Source of the DNA: CAZLNO01 sp964561005 | GTDB lineage: Bacteria; Pseudomonadota; Alphaproteobacteria; Kiloniellales; Rhodovibrionaceae | Length of the DNA: 64,000 bases | Direction of reading: 5' to 3' | Assembly: GCA_964561005.1 (NCBI GenBank) | Contig: CAZLNO010000003.1 | Location: 26,578-90,577 of the forward strand | Part shown: positions 1-10,927 of the stretch, in pieces | Layout: each line of letters opens with the position of its first letter | Numbering within the stretch: the first letter of the stretch is position 1 | Notes under the pieces: model-generated | Told to the model about the DNA's origin: nothing | Database searches by the model: none | What the model saw: the letters and a program-made list of their open reading frames with translations, nothing else | Made by a program: the position numbers and the translations under genes

Positions 1-423
1 TGCCGTGCACCCGTTCGTCACGCGGGGCAGGATAACGGGAGTGCTCGAGTTGGAAAGCGGCCTCGCGATTTTGTGTGGCGCACCCCACACGACTGTGGCC
101 TTTTTGCCATCATTGAAATGACCGTGCGTGACCGATCAAGACCGGCCTCAAGTACGGCACCTCACAATACAATCACTCGCTTGTGAGCGTTCGAGATTTA
201 TCGTGAGCACAGATTTGAGTTGCAATACAGACTCGGGCATCTCCGCCGCCCTTGCAGGGATGCCCCGCGGCGCGTTCCCGCGGCGCGGCCGGACGCTCGC
301 CCGCATGCAGGCCCCCACAATGCCGGCAAGGAGGAGAAGGACGGCACCTCTCAATTCTTTGAGGTGCACAGGCGGCGACAAGGCCCGTAACCTTGCCCGA
401 ACACCTAACCCGAGAGGATCGTC
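1..423. other. Gene-free left edge with a terminator-like hairpin
   Basis: I see no convincing gene in this stretch. It holds a terminator-like hairpin near 73-105 (listed separately). From about 150 to 260 the base composition is lower in G+C than its surroundings, with GTGAGC repeated about 20 nt apart and the string AGTTGCAATAC near 217-227. That string also occurs in the Fur-like palindrome at 34331-34371. It may be the old promoter region of the broken outer-membrane gene at 424. Confidence 0.5.
73..105 (+). terminator. Candidate intrinsic terminator
   Basis: Two alternative short stems overlap here: GTGTGG/CCACAC (73-78 with 85-90) and CCACA/TGTGG (85-89 with 94-98). The second is followed by CCTTTTT. 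A stem followed by five T on the plus strand fits an intrinsic terminator for a gene lying left of the window. Stems are only 5-6 bp, so confidence is moderate. Confidence 0.4.
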
Positions 424-580
424 ATGCGCCGCTCGGTCATGGCCCTGGCCGCGACCACCCTCCTCGGCGTTCCGACCGCCCAGGCCCAGGTCTACCTGGA
501 GGCGCCCGGCGTGCCCCCCCTTCGAGACCGAGTTCCGCGGCCACAGCTTCGAGGTCGGCCTGCGCTACGAGCTGTACTGA
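424..580 (+). pseudogene. Remnant of an outer-membrane beta-barrel gene
   Basis: An ATG at 424 opens a clear Sec signal peptide (MRRSVMALAATTLLG then an AQAQ cleavage region) followed by only about ten mature residues. The reading frame is then lost at a run of seven C (514-520). One frame over, the sequence continues as [19 protein letters not shown] and stops at 580. The ending, alternating residues with a terminal aromatic, is typical of the last beta-strand of outer-membrane barrels such as TonB-dependent receptors. Only the two ends of the gene survive, so this looks like a large internal deletion plus a frameshift, with the shift possibly a sequencing slip at the C run. The tail overlaps the end of the convergent ATPase gene by 16 nt. 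Assignment to a TonB receptor specifically is inference. Confidence 0.5.
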
Positions 581-1613
581 TCGGCGGGGTCGCGGCGCGC
601 GGTCTCGCCGGCCTGCTGGTGCCAGGCCTTCACCGAGATGTCGTCGCGGATGCAGGCCTTGAAGTGCCCCGGCGCCACCTCCCGCAGCTCGGGCACCACC
701 TGGGCGCAGTCCGGCAGGGCGAAGCGGCAGCGCGTGCGAAAGACGCAGCCAGACGGCGGCGAGGTCGGCGAGGGGATGTCGCCCTCGAGCACGATGCGCT
801 GGCGCTCGATCTCGGGGTCGGGGATCGGCGCGGCGGAGAACAGCGCCTCGGTGTAGGGGTGCTTGGGGTTGTCGAACAGCTCGCCGGTGTCCGCCATCTC
901 CATGATGCGGCCGAGGTACATCACCGCGATGCGGTCGGAGATGTAGCCGACGACGGCCAGGTCGTGGGCGATGAACAGGATGGTCAGCCCCAGCTTGTCG
1001 CGGATCTCCAGCAGCAGGTTCACCACCTGCGCCTGCACCGAGACATCGAGGGCGGAAACCGGCTCGTCGGCCACCAGGAACAGCGGGTCGACCACCAGCG
1101 CCCGCGCGATGCCGATGCGCTGGCGCTGGCCGCCGGAGAACTCGTGCGGATAGCGCCGCGCGTAGGCCGGCGACAGCCCCACGGTCTCCAGCATGCGGTG
1201 CACCCTGTCGCGGCGCTGCCGGGCGGACAGCTCCGGCGACTGGATGCGCAGCGGCGCCTCGATGATGTCGGCCACCGTCATCCGCGGGTTGAGCGAGGAG
1301 TAGGGGTCCTGGAAGACGAGCTGCATCTTGCGGCGCAGCGGCCGCAGCCGGGCGCGGCGGTAATGGGTGATGTCCTCGCCGTCGAAGAGGATGCGCCCGC
1401 CGCTGGGCTGGTCCAGGCGCAGCACCGTCCGGCCCACGGTGGACTTGCCGGAGCCGGACTCGCCCACCAGGCCCAGAATCTCGCCGCGCGGGATGCTGAA
1501 GGACACGCCGTCGACGGCCTTCACGTCCTCGCTGGCCAGCGAGAACAGGTGGCGCTTGAACTTGAACCACTTGCGCAGGTTCTCGACCGCCAGGACCGGG
1601 TCCGTCCGTTCCG

Positions 1614-1617
<4 letters not shown>
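565..1617 (-). CDS. Oligopeptide/dipeptide ABC transporter ATPase (DppF/OppF type)
   Basis: Second of two ATPases of a peptide-type importer, coupling ATP hydrolysis to uptake by the two permeases upstream. The 350-residue protein shows a Walker A ([12 protein letters not shown]), the ABC signature FSGGQRQR, a Walker B ending LVADEP, and an Opp/Dpp C-terminal extension with a Cys-rich [14 protein letters not shown] segment, a motif of OppD/OppF-type ATPases. I chose the GTG at 1617 because it overlaps the stop of the preceding ATPase (TGA at 1616-1614) in the usual GTGA arrangement and gives a normal length. The much longer open frame upstream is read-through of the other ATPase in another frame. 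The substrate cannot be told from the ATPase. Confidence 0.9.
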
Positions 1618-2642
<1,025 letters not shown>

Positions 2643-2666
2643 GACAGCTCCGGCGTCCATCCGGCC

Positions 2667-3566
2667 TCAGTCCGACAGGCTGGGGTCCAGGGCGTCGCGC
2701 AGCCCGTCGCCCAGGAAGTTGAAGCTGGTCACCGCCGCCGTGATCGCCAGCCCCGGCACGATGGCCAGCCAGGGCGCGGAGCCGAGATACTGCTGGGCGT
2801 TGGTGAGCATGTTGCCCCAGCTCGGCACCGGCGGCTGGATGCCGTAGCCGAGGAAGCTGATGTAGGCCTCCAGCAGGATGGCGCGCGCGACGTTCAGCGT
2901 GGCGGCGACGACGATCGGGGCGATGGCGTTGGGAATCAGCTCGCGGAAGATGATGTAGCCGTCGGAGGCGCCGAGGAGCTGCGCCGCCACGGCGAAGTCC
3001 CGCTCGCGCAGGGAGCGCATCTGCCCCTCGACGATGCGGGCCACCTCCATCCAGGAGGTGGCGGCGATGATGATGGTGATGGTGACCACGCTGGGCTGGA
3101 TGAAGGCGGCCAGCGCCAGCAGCAGGAAGATGTTGGGAAAGCACAGCACCGCGTCGACGAAGCGCATCAGCGCCGCCCCGACCGCCCCGCCGTAATAGCC
3201 CGCCACCGCCCCGATCACCGTGCCGACGATGGTGGAGATCAGCATGGCGAAGAAGCCGATGGTCATGGAGATGCGCCCGGCCATCATCAGCCGCGCCATC
3301 AGATCGCGGCCCAGGCTGTCCGTTCCGGCCAGGTGCCAGCCCGAAAGCGGCGGGGCGAAGCGCGCGCGCACGTCGATATACAGGTGGTCGAAGGGGAGCA
3401 GGTAGGGGCCGATCGCCGAGCCCAGCACGAGCACGACGATGATGGCCAGCCCGGCCATCGCCAGGCGGTGGCGCGCGAACTTGCGCAGCGCCCGCCCCGC
3501 ATAGCCGGCCGGCGCCCCCGCATCGGTGTGCAGCTCTCCGGTCTCGATGCCCGGGGTCTCGGCCAT
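2667..3566 (-). CDS. Oligopeptide/dipeptide ABC transporter permease (DppC type)
   Basis: Inner-membrane permease of 299 residues. After a polar N-terminus it has a first membrane segment (AGLAIIVVLVLGSAIG), a periplasmic stretch with the HLAGTDSLGRDLMARL motif typical of DppC, then five more hydrophobic segments with the ABC-permease EAA-type loop (EAYISFLGYGIQPPVPSWG) that contacts an ATPase. The start ATG at 3566 leaves 13 nt after the DppB-type gene. It pairs with the neighbouring DppB to make the channel. Specificity is set mainly by the binding protein at 4881-6578. Confidence 0.92.
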   Translation of the reverse strand: MAETPGIETGELHTDAGAPAGYAGRALRKFARHRLAMAGLAIIVVLVLGSAIGPYLLPFDHLYIDVRARFAPPLSGWHLAGTDSLGRDLMARLMMAGRISMTIGFFAMLISTIVGTVIGAVAGYYGGAVGAALMRFVDAVLCFPNIFLLLALAAFIQPSVVTITIIIAATSWMEVARIVEGQMRSLRERDFAVAAQLLGASDGYIIFRELIPNAIAPIVVAATLNVARAILLEAYISFLGYGIQPPVPSWGNMLTNAQQYLGSAPWLAIVPGLAITAAVTSFNFLGDGLRDALDPSLSD

Positions 3567-3579
3567 CGGCGGGCCCTTC

Positions 3580-4530
<951 letters not shown>

Positions 4531-4562
4531 GGCGTCCGTTCCGTCTGCGGCGATAGGCTCAT

Positions 4563-4579
4563 CCTTCGACAAGCTCAGG
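4563..4579. repeat. Dispersed repeat CCTTCGACAAGCTCAGG
   Basis: A 17-nt element lying at the left side of the assembly gap. CCTTCGACAAGCTCAGG-type elements are short dispersed repeats in many proteobacterial genomes. A related form in the opposite orientation (CCTGAGCCCGTCGAAGG) lies right of the gap at 4745-4763, so the gap is bounded by an inverted pair. Confidence 0.7.
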
Positions 4580-4614
4580 ATGAGGTGGATGGTGTAGCCG
4601 CCATTACCTCACCC

Positions 4615-4714
4615 NNNNNNNNNNNNNNNNNNNNNNNNNNNNNNNNNNNNNNNNNNNNNNNNNNNNNNNNNNNNNNNNNNNNNNNNNNNNNNNNNNNNNN
4701 NNNNNNNNNNNNNN
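4615..4714. other. Assembly gap (100 N)
   Basis: Exactly 100 unresolved bases, the conventional placeholder for a scaffold gap of unknown size. ACCTCACCC occurs on both sides (4606-4614 and 4715-4723), so the break is in repeated sequence. Anything from a few bases to a whole inserted element could be missing between the permease gene and the binding-protein gene. Protein translations that run through it are meaningless. Confidence 0.99.
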
Positions 4715-4716
4715 AC

Positions 4717-4767
4717 CTCACCCTGAGCCCATCGAAACACCTCACCCTGAGCCCGTCGAAGGGTGAG
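4717..4767. repeat. Tandem dispersed repeats right of the gap
   Basis: The unit CTCACCCTGAGCCC(A/G)TCGAA occurs twice in tandem (4717-4735 and 4741-4759), the second copy continuing into GGGTGAG, so that it can fold back on itself (CTCACCCT with the closing AGGGTGAG). It matches, inverted, the repeat at 4563-4579. Such clusters commonly lie between genes and often break assemblies, as seems to have happened here. Confidence 0.7.
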
Positions 4768-4785
4768 TAAGGCACAACACCGTAG

Positions 4786-4850
4786 GGCAGGCTTCAGCCT
4801 GCCGTCTTGGGCCAGGGCCCGGATGGGAGGCACGCTGAAGCGTGCCCTGC
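4786..4850. repeat. REP-like palindrome pair
   Basis: Two short perfect palindromes: GGCAGGCT-TC-AGCCTGCC (4786-4803) and GGCACGCT-GA-AGCGTGCC (4829-4846), the second followed by CTGCGGG. The same two types recur in the reverse order at 55109-55171. Pairs of related palindromes placed between genes resemble REP/BIME elements. They sit just after the stop of the binding-protein gene, where such elements are usual. Confidence 0.7.
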
Positions 4851-4880
4851 GGGTCTCGATCCAGGACCGACCGTCGGGCC

Positions 4881-6578
4881 TCACGCCTCCGTCCAGTACC
4901 AGTCCTTGATGTTCCAGGCGTTGGAGGCGGCGTTGACGTTGGCCTGATAGCCCTCCAGCCCGGCCAGGGTGCCCTCGACCTGGGTGTACTGGAAGATGTA
5001 CAGCATCGGCAGGTCGTGGCGCATGATCTCCTGGACCTTGTGGTAGATGCGGATGCGCTCGTCCCGGTCGGTGGTGGTGGCGCCCTCTTCCAGCAGGCGG
5101 TCCACCTCCGGGTTGCTGTACTGCGTGGTGTTCTGCCCGGCGCCGCCCTGCGCGGCGATGGAGTCCGAGTGCAGGTAGTTGGTCGCGTCCGGGTCGGGAC
5201 CGATCATGTAGTTCAGACCGACCATCGTGGTCTCGTACTGCGAGAGCATCCACTTGTCGCCCCACATCACGGCCGGCGGGTGGTTGCGGATGGTCATTTC
5301 CACGCCGATCTGCCGCCAGTTCTGCTGCAGCACCTGCTGCGCCTGCTCGCGCACCTGGTTGCCGGCAGTGGTGGAGTTCTCGAAGGCGAGGCGCACGCCG
5401 TTCTTCTGGCGGATGCCGTCGCCGCCGGGCAGCCAGCCGGCCTCGTCCAGGATCTTCCGGGAGCGCGCCGGGTCGTACTCCTGCTGCGGCAGGTTCGGGT
5501 TGTAGGCCCAGGACTCGCGCGGCAGATAGCTCTCCGAGGGGCGCGGCAGACCGTAGTAGACGGCGTCGATGATGGCCTCGCGGTCCATCGCGAAGTACAG
5601 CGCCTCGCGCACCGCCCGCTCCTGGAACTGCGGCAGGCCGAGGTTAAGGGCGATCTGCTCGATGAAGGGCGCGGGCACGGCATAAACCTGGCGGCCCGGC
5701 AGGTCCTTGGCCTCGTTGTAGTGGTTCGCGGTGATGCCCTGCAGGCCGATGTAGTCGATGTCCCCGGCCTTGAACTGGGTGTAGAGCACCGTCAGGTCCG
5801 GCACGTACTTGAACACCAGGCGCTCGGTGTAGGGTCCGTCGCCGAAATAGTCCGGATTGGCGGCCAGGGTGATGTGGTCGCCGGAGACGCGCTCCACCCA
5901 GGTGTAGGGGCCGGTGCCGATGGGGTTCCGGGTGAAAGCCTGCGCGTTCAGGTCCATCTCCGCCAGGACGTGCCTGGGCACGATGAAGGTCCAGGACAGG
6001 ATGGAGAGATAGGGCGCGTACGGCGTTTCCAGCCGCCAGGTCAGCTCGGTCGGGCTGACCACCTCGATGTCGCGCACCAGCTCGTGCCCGGCCCGGCGGC
6101 CGGCGCGGAAGTCGGGGTTCTGGATCAGCTCGATGGTGAACTTCACGTCCTCGGCGGTGAAGGGCTCGCCGTCGTGCCAGGTGACGTCGTCGCGCAGCCG
6201 GATGCGCCAGCGCGTGCCGTCCTCGGACAGGCCGCCGTTCTCGACCGAGGGCACCTCGCGCGCCAGGCGGGGCACGAAGTTGCCCGCCGGATCGACGGCC
6301 CAGAGCGGATCGTAGATATTCCAGTGGACGCCCTGGTCGACCTCGATGTGCGGCATCAGCGGGTGGAAGTTGGTCGGCTCCTGCGACAGCCCGGCGACGA
6401 TCTGCCCCTTGGGCTGGTCCGGCGGAGTTCCCTCGGCGGCGTGGGCAAGACGGGGGCTGGCCAGGAAGAGGGTCCCGGCGGCCGCGCCCAGGGCCAGGAA
6501 GTCGCGCCGCGAGAGGTCGAAGGGCGCCGACCCGGACGCGCCGCCGTGGTTGTCAGGCTTCGAGGTTTTGTCGGACAT
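4881..6578 (-). CDS. ABC transporter substrate-binding protein, peptide/opine family, Tat-exported
   Basis: Periplasmic binding protein of 565 residues (SBP family 5, as DppA/OppA) that delivers the substrate to the DppBC-type permeases. The N-terminus has a twin-arginine signal (LSRRDFLALGAAAG) ending in an AHA cleavage region, so it is exported folded. The family motif region WHDGEPFTAEDVKFTIELI is present near residue 140. ATG at 6578 follows a clear AGGGAGG. Downstream lie repeats and the assembly gap, then the permease genes on the same strand. Upstream in the same direction lie an FAD oxidoreductase and an SDR. The ligand is unknown; the oxidase next door suggests an amino-acid, opine or amine-containing compound. 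Confidence 0.88.
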   Translation of the reverse strand: MSDKTSKPDNHGGASGSAPFDLSRRDFLALGAAAGTLFLASPRLAHAAEGTPPDQPKGQIVAGLSQEPTNFHPLMPHIEVDQGVHWNIYDPLWAVDPAGNFVPRLAREVPSVENGGLSEDGTRWRIRLRDDVTWHDGEPFTAEDVKFTIELIQNPDFRAGRRAGHELVRDIEVVSPTELTWRLETPYAPYLSILSWTFIVPRHVLAEMDLNAQAFTRNPIGTGPYTWVERVSGDHITLAANPDYFGDGPYTERLVFKYVPDLTVLYTQFKAGDIDYIGLQGITANHYNEAKDLPGRQVYAVPAPFIEQIALNLGLPQFQERAVREALYFAMDREAIIDAVYYGLPRPSESYLPRESWAYNPNLPQQEYDPARSRKILDEAGWLPGGDGIRQKNGVRLAFENSTTAGNQVREQAQQVLQQNWRQIGVEMTIRNHPPAVMWGDKWMLSQYETTMVGLNYMIGPDPDATNYLHSDSIAAQGGAGQNTTQYSNPEVDRLLEEGATTTDRDERIRIYHKVQEIMRHDLPMLYIFQYTQVEGTLAGLEGYQANVNAASNAWNIKDWYWTEA

Positions 6579-6670
6579 GGCTCAGCCTCCCTTGCTGCAT
6601 GTCGTGGCGGCGCGGACGGCTTGCTGTCGGCAAGCTTCTTGCCGCCGGAAACGGCATGGGCCGACGCGCT

Positions 6671-7999
6671 TCACAACCAGGCTTCCAGCCGCACGGGCGT
6701 GCCGTCGGCAAAGCGCGAGAAGCGAAACGGCTCGGGGTCCACGATCGGGGCGTCGCCGGCGGCCAGATCGGCGGCCAGGCGCCCCGCCCCCGGCCCGATG
6801 CCGAAGCCGTGGCCGGAAAAGCCGGTGGCGACGACCAGCCCCGGCACCGCCTCCACGGGCGAGATCACCGGCAGGGCGTCCGGCGTCACGTCGATCATGC
6901 CGGCCCAGCTCTCCGCGATGCCCACGGACTGAAAGGCGGGAAAGGTCGCGTCCAGCGCCGCCTTGGTCTTGCGGGCGATGGCCGGCACGGGCGCGGGGTC
7001 CAGGACCCGCTCGGCCTCGTAGGGCGAAGGGCTGTCCAGGTCCCCATAGCGCGCCATGCGCCATTCCCTGAGAAAGCGCGAATTGAGGCGCAGGCGCAGC
7101 CCTTTGGCCTCCATGCGCAGCGCCTGCCAGAACAGCCGGGCGAAGCGGAAGCTGTCGGGCACCAGGTCCACCACGTTCTCGCCGCTGGTGGCCACGGTGT
7201 AGCCGCCGTCCGCGCGCTTGCGGAGCGCGAAGGCGGGCGTCCAGAGGCTGTGCTCCAGGCCGTTCTCCACCGCCTCGGTCCGCTGCACCGTCGCGCGCAC
7301 CTTGAGCTGCGGCAGCTTCACGCCGAGCTGGCGGCAGAACTGCCGCGACCAGGCCCCGCCGGCGAGCAGCACGGTGTCGCACGCGACGCGCCCGCGCTCG
7401 GTCACCACGCCGCTGACCCGACCGCCGTGGGTCTCCACGCCGCGCACGGCGCAGCCGGTCAGGATCGTCGCCCCGCGCCGCCGCGCGGCCCGCGCGATGG
7501 CGGGCGCCGCCTTGGCCGGCTCGGCGCGGCCGTCGCTGGGCGTGAACAGCCCCGCCTTGAAGCGCTTCGCCGCGCCGGGCAGCAGGTCCGCCAGCTCGTC
7601 GCCGGTGACGACGCGGCTGTCGAACTGATGGCGCCGGGCGTGCTCCAGCCAGCCCTCGAAGCGCGCGATGCGGGCTTCGTCGTCGGTGGCGAAGAGGACG
7701 CCGCATTGGCGGAAGCCGGTGTCCCCTTCCACGGTGGCGTCCATCGACTCCCACAGGCGCATGCTCTCCTTGATCAGCGCCAGCTCGCGGGTGTCGCGGC
7801 CGGTCTTGCGGCACCAGCCCCAGTTGCGGCTGGACTGCTCGCCGGCGATTTCGCCCTTCTCGCAGAGGACCACCGGCACCTCCTTCCGGGCCAGCGCCAG
7901 GGCGGCGGAGACGCCGACGATGCCGCCGCCGACCACCACCACGCCGGTGCGGGCGGGAAGCTCCGTATCGCTCTCGACAGGCTCGACGCTGGGGGCCAT
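6671..7999 (-). CDS. FAD-dependent oxidoreductase, DAO (glycine/D-amino-acid oxidase-like) family
   Basis: 442-residue flavoenzyme. Near residue 20 it has the dinucleotide-binding fold (VVVVGGGIVGVSAALAL) followed by an acidic strand end (CEKGEIAGEQSSRNWGWC), the DAO-family site for FAD. The C-terminal part carries the second flavin-binding stretch (ATGFSGHGFGIGPGAGRLAADL). DAO-family members oxidise C-N bonds of amino acids, sarcosine-like amines or opines. The SSRNWGWCRKTGRD segment resembles a subgroup often annotated only as FAD-binding oxidoreductase. It lies between the SDR (17 nt away) and the binding-protein gene (92 nt away), all on the minus strand, so it probably oxidises the imported compound or a product of it. 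Confidence 0.85.
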   Translation of the reverse strand: MAPSVEPVESDTELPARTGVVVVGGGIVGVSAALALARKEVPVVLCEKGEIAGEQSSRNWGWCRKTGRDTRELALIKESMRLWESMDATVEGDTGFRQCGVLFATDDEARIARFEGWLEHARRHQFDSRVVTGDELADLLPGAAKRFKAGLFTPSDGRAEPAKAAPAIARAARRRGATILTGCAVRGVETHGGRVSGVVTERGRVACDTVLLAGGAWSRQFCRQLGVKLPQLKVRATVQRTEAVENGLEHSLWTPAFALRKRADGGYTVATSGENVVDLVPDSFRFARLFWQALRMEAKGLRLRLNSRFLREWRMARYGDLDSPSPYEAERVLDPAPVPAIARKTKAALDATFPAFQSVGIAESWAGMIDVTPDALPVISPVEAVPGLVVATGFSGHGFGIGPGAGRLAADLAAGDAPIVDPEPFRFSRFADGTPVRLEAWL

Positions 8000-8016
8000 G
8001 GGAAACCTTTTCGCTG

Positions 8017-8724
8017 CTAGAAGGAGTCCTCCAGCCGGCAGTTGACCGGCAGTTCCGCGACGCTGGCCGTGTTGGGCAGCTCGATCACCGTGCGCACGAG
8101 GCGCGCCAGGTCCGAAGGTTGCGTCATCTCGGCCGGGTCCATGCTCACCAGGGCCTGCGCCATGTCGGTGGCGACGAAGCCGGGACAGATCGCGGTCGAG
8201 CGCACGCCCTGGTCGTAGCCGGCCAGGCGGAAGGCGTGCGCCAGAGCCACGGCAGCAAACTTGCTGACCGCGTAGCTGCCCGTGGCCGCCGTCTTGATGC
8301 GCTTTCCCGACAGCGAGGCCAGCGTCACGATCCGGCCCTGCCCGCTCGCGCAGAGGTGCGGCCAGGCCGCGCGGCCGAGACGCAGCGGCCCCTTCACGTT
8401 GACGCCGAGCAGGGTGTCGATCTCCGTGTCGGAAATCTCGACCACGCTCTTGGGGATCATCACGCCGGCATTGTTGACCACGGCGTCGATCCGGCCGAGC
8501 CGCGCCGCCGTGGCGTCGACCCAGGCCTCGGCCGCTTCGGGCGCAAGGGCGTCGTAGGCGTGGACGGCCGCCGCGTTCGCCTGTAGCGCTTCCGGAAGGG
8601 AGTCGGGCCGGCGCACGCCCAGGCTGACCCGCCAGCCGTTCGCCGCCAGCTCCTGGGCGACGGCGGCGCCGATGCCGCGGTTCGCGCCCGAGATCATGGC
8701 CACGCGGCCCGCCTCTTCCGCCAT
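8017..8724 (-). CDS. Short-chain dehydrogenase/reductase (SDR)
   Basis: Classical SDR of 235 residues: cofactor motif SGANRGIGAAVA near residue 10, NNAG at about residue 80, catalytic Ser in TLASLSGKR and the YAVSKFA active-site Tyr/Lys pair. The basic residue after the glycine motif (VRRPDS) favours NADP(H). I chose the ATG at 8724, which puts the glycine motif at the usual place; the longer frame upstream has no family match. It is followed after 17 nt by the FAD oxidoreductase, so it probably handles a carbonyl or alcohol formed in the same pathway. The substrate is unknown. Confidence 0.88.
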   Translation of the reverse strand: MAEEAGRVAMISGANRGIGAAVAQELAANGWRVSLGVRRPDSLPEALQANAAAVHAYDALAPEAAEAWVDATAARLGRIDAVVNNAGVMIPKSVVEISDTEIDTLLGVNVKGPLRLGRAAWPHLCASGQGRIVTLASLSGKRIKTAATGSYAVSKFAAVALAHAFRLAGYDQGVRSTAICPGFVATDMAQALVSMDPAEMTQPSDLARLVRTVIELPNTASVAELPVNCRLEDSF

Positions 8725-8761
8725 CACAAAGCTCCCCTGCCGTTCGTTGACCGCCGTTGCG

Positions 8762-9475
8762 TCATTGCGCCGTCCCCGCCGCGCCGACCGTACCCTCGCG
8801 GCGCACCGTCCACCAGTCGCGCAGCCGCGCATAGGCCAGATAGGCGCGCGGCGCGACGGTCATGTAAAGGGGCGCGCGGCGCAGCGGCTCGACCGGAAGC
8901 GGCAGCTCTTCGCCGGCCACCTCGCCCGCCCAGTCGGCCAGCACGGTCCCCAGCATCGTCCCCGTGGGCACGCCCCGGCCGGACAGGCCGATCCCGGCGC
9001 GGATGCCCGGCGCCAGCTCGAACAGGCGCGGGATCGTGCGCGGCTGCATGTCCAGGTCGCCGAACCAGTGGTAGTCCCAGCGCAGGCCGTCGATCTGCGG
9101 CCAGATCCACTGGAGGCGCGACGCCCGCAGCGCGGTCGTCGGCTCGGGGTCGCGGCCGCGCCGTCCCTCCACGAAGATCGAGGTGACGAGCCGGCCGTTG
9201 CCGTCGAACTTGACCACGGAGGGATCGCCCTGGGTGTCCACCAGCGTGGTGTTCGCCGGCAGGATGGACCCGCGCAGGTTGGCGGACAGCGGCTGCGTCG
9301 CCAGCACCGCGACGCGCAGCTTCGTGAAGCTCCGGCGCAGGCCCGGCCAGACGCCATCCGTGTAGGCGCCGGTGCCGCAGACCTCCGCGTCGACGGTGTC
9401 GTTCAGGACGGATGTCGCGGGCGCGGCGCGCGCCGTGGCGTACCACAAGGAGGTGTCGAACGGCGCACTGTGCAT
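8762..9475 (-). pseudogene. DAO-family FAD oxidoreductase with an in-frame internal deletion
   Basis: An ATG at 9475 opens a 237-residue frame. Residues 1-30 (SLWYATARAAPATSV region) match the usual start of DAO-family oxidases, but where the Rossmann GxGxxG segment should follow (after VDAEV) the sequence jumps straight to a mid-protein motif (TGAYTDGVWPGLRRSF). The C-terminal half is well kept, including the second flavin-binding stretch (GIGLSGRGVPTGTMLG). Roughly 180-190 residues, including the whole FAD-binding core, are missing without loss of frame. It cannot bind FAD in the normal way, so I call it a deletion pseudogene. A collapsed repeat in the assembly is the alternative. It sits between the SDR and the CoA-transferase and was probably part of the same pathway. 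Confidence 0.65.
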
Positions 9476-9705
9476 GACGCGGCCCCTGCCTGCCCCTCGA
9501 TCCGTGCCGCCCACGCGCCGGTCAGGCCGTCGTGTACGGGCTTTCGCGGCCAGGCGCGCACCGCCCGGCGGGTCGGGCCGTCGGCGCGATACGCAGCATG
9601 TCGAAGGATGTCCCGGCCGCCGCGGACGAAAGTCTCCGCTGTTAAGGTAAATGTTGTCAACGCCGCCGGCGGCCGCCCGCCCCGCCCGGACGCGCCTCGC
9701 CCGGC

Positions 9706-10833
9706 TCAGTCCTCGCCGAACTCCGCGCGCACCGTGGCGTCGTGGGCGCCCAGTTCGGGGATGTCGCCGTAGGACTCCGTGACGCCCGGCACGATCGGCG
9801 GCGGCGCCAGCATCTCCACCGGCCCCGCCGGGCTGCCGACGGTGATGGTGCGGTTTTGCGGATGGCTCTCGACGTCGGCCATGGTGGACAGCCGGCCATA
9901 GGCGATGCGCGCGGCCTCCAGGCGCCGCATCACGGTCTCGCGGTCCAGCGCCCCGAACGCCCCGGCGATGATGTCGTCCAGCGCGGCGCGGTTCTCCACG
10001 CGCCGGGTGTTGGTGGCGAAGCGCGGATCGTCGGCGATCTCCGGCCGGCCCAGCACGTCGCGGCAGAGGCCGTGCCACTCCCGCTCGTTCTGGATCGAGA
10101 ACAGCACGCCCAGGCCGTCGCCGCAGGGATAGTGGCCGTAGGGCGCGATGGTCGGATGGTGCAGCCCCGGACGCGGCGGCGTGCGCCCGCCGTAATGGTA
10201 TTGCAGATAGGGCACGTTCATCCAGTCGGCCATCGCGTGATACAGCGAAACCTGGATCCCGCGCCCCGCGCCGCTGCGCTCGCGCGCGTACAGCGCCTGC
10301 AGGATGGCCTGGTACGCGTACATGCCGCAGGCGATGTCGCAGACCGACACGCCCACCCGCCCCGGCTCCGCCGGCGTGCCGGTGACGTTGGCCAGACCCG
10401 ACTCCGCCTGGACCAGCAGGTCGTAGGCCTTCATGTCGCGATAGGGGCCGTCCTGGCCGTAGCCGCTGATGTCGCAGGCGACCAGGCGCGGGTTGGCCGC
10501 CCGCATGGCGTCGCTGCCCACGCCCGCCCGCGCGGCCGCGCCGGGGGCGAGGTTCTGGATGTAGACGTCGGCGCGGGCCAGCATGCGCTTCAGCAGCGCG
10601 ACGTCATTCGGGTCCTTGAGGTCGAAGCGCACCGACTCCTTGCCGCGGTTCAGCCAGGCGAAATAGGCGCTGAGCCCCTTCACGTCGGCATCGTAGCGCC
10701 GCGCGAAGTCGCCCTCGGCGCGCTCCAGCTTGATGACGCGCGCCCCGGCGTCGGCCAGACGCGAGGAGCAGTAGGGCGCGGCCACCGCCTGTTCCAGCGT
10801 GACCACCAGCAGACCTTGCAGATCGCGCGGCAT
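9706..10833 (-). CDS. CaiB/BaiF (family III) CoA-transferase
   Basis: 375-residue family III CoA-transferase, which moves CoA between carboxylic acids. The N-terminal region has the family core (GARVIKLERAEGDFARRYD), RGKESVRFDL and the catalytic-Asp region near residue 165 (KAYDLLVQAESGLANVTG), then the GGRT/HPTIAPYGHYP stretch. Length is slightly short of the 390-410 usual in the family. It starts the minus-strand cluster that runs into the FAD oxidases and the importer, and its promoter region is shared with the divergent Liv-type importer at 11034. Acceptor and donor acids cannot be told from sequence. Confidence 0.88.
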   Translation of the reverse strand: MPRDLQGLLVVTLEQAVAAPYCSSRLADAGARVIKLERAEGDFARRYDADVKGLSAYFAWLNRGKESVRFDLKDPNDVALLKRMLARADVYIQNLAPGAAARAGVGSDAMRAANPRLVACDISGYGQDGPYRDMKAYDLLVQAESGLANVTGTPAEPGRVGVSVCDIACGMYAYQAILQALYARERSGAGRGIQVSLYHAMADWMNVPYLQYHYGGRTPPRPGLHHPTIAPYGHYPCGDGLGVLFSIQNEREWHGLCRDVLGRPEIADDPRFATNTRRVENRAALDDIIAGAFGALDRETVMRRLEAARIAYGRLSTMADVESHPQNRTITVGSPAGPVEMLAPPPIVPGVTESYGDIPELGAHDATVRAEFGED

Positions 10834-10927
10834 GGCGGGCGCATCGACCTCCGTGAAACGATCCCGACTCCTCGCAGCCTCGGCGATCCGGCGTGGCGAC
10901 GCAAGCCGGGCCGGTCTAGCCGCGGCG

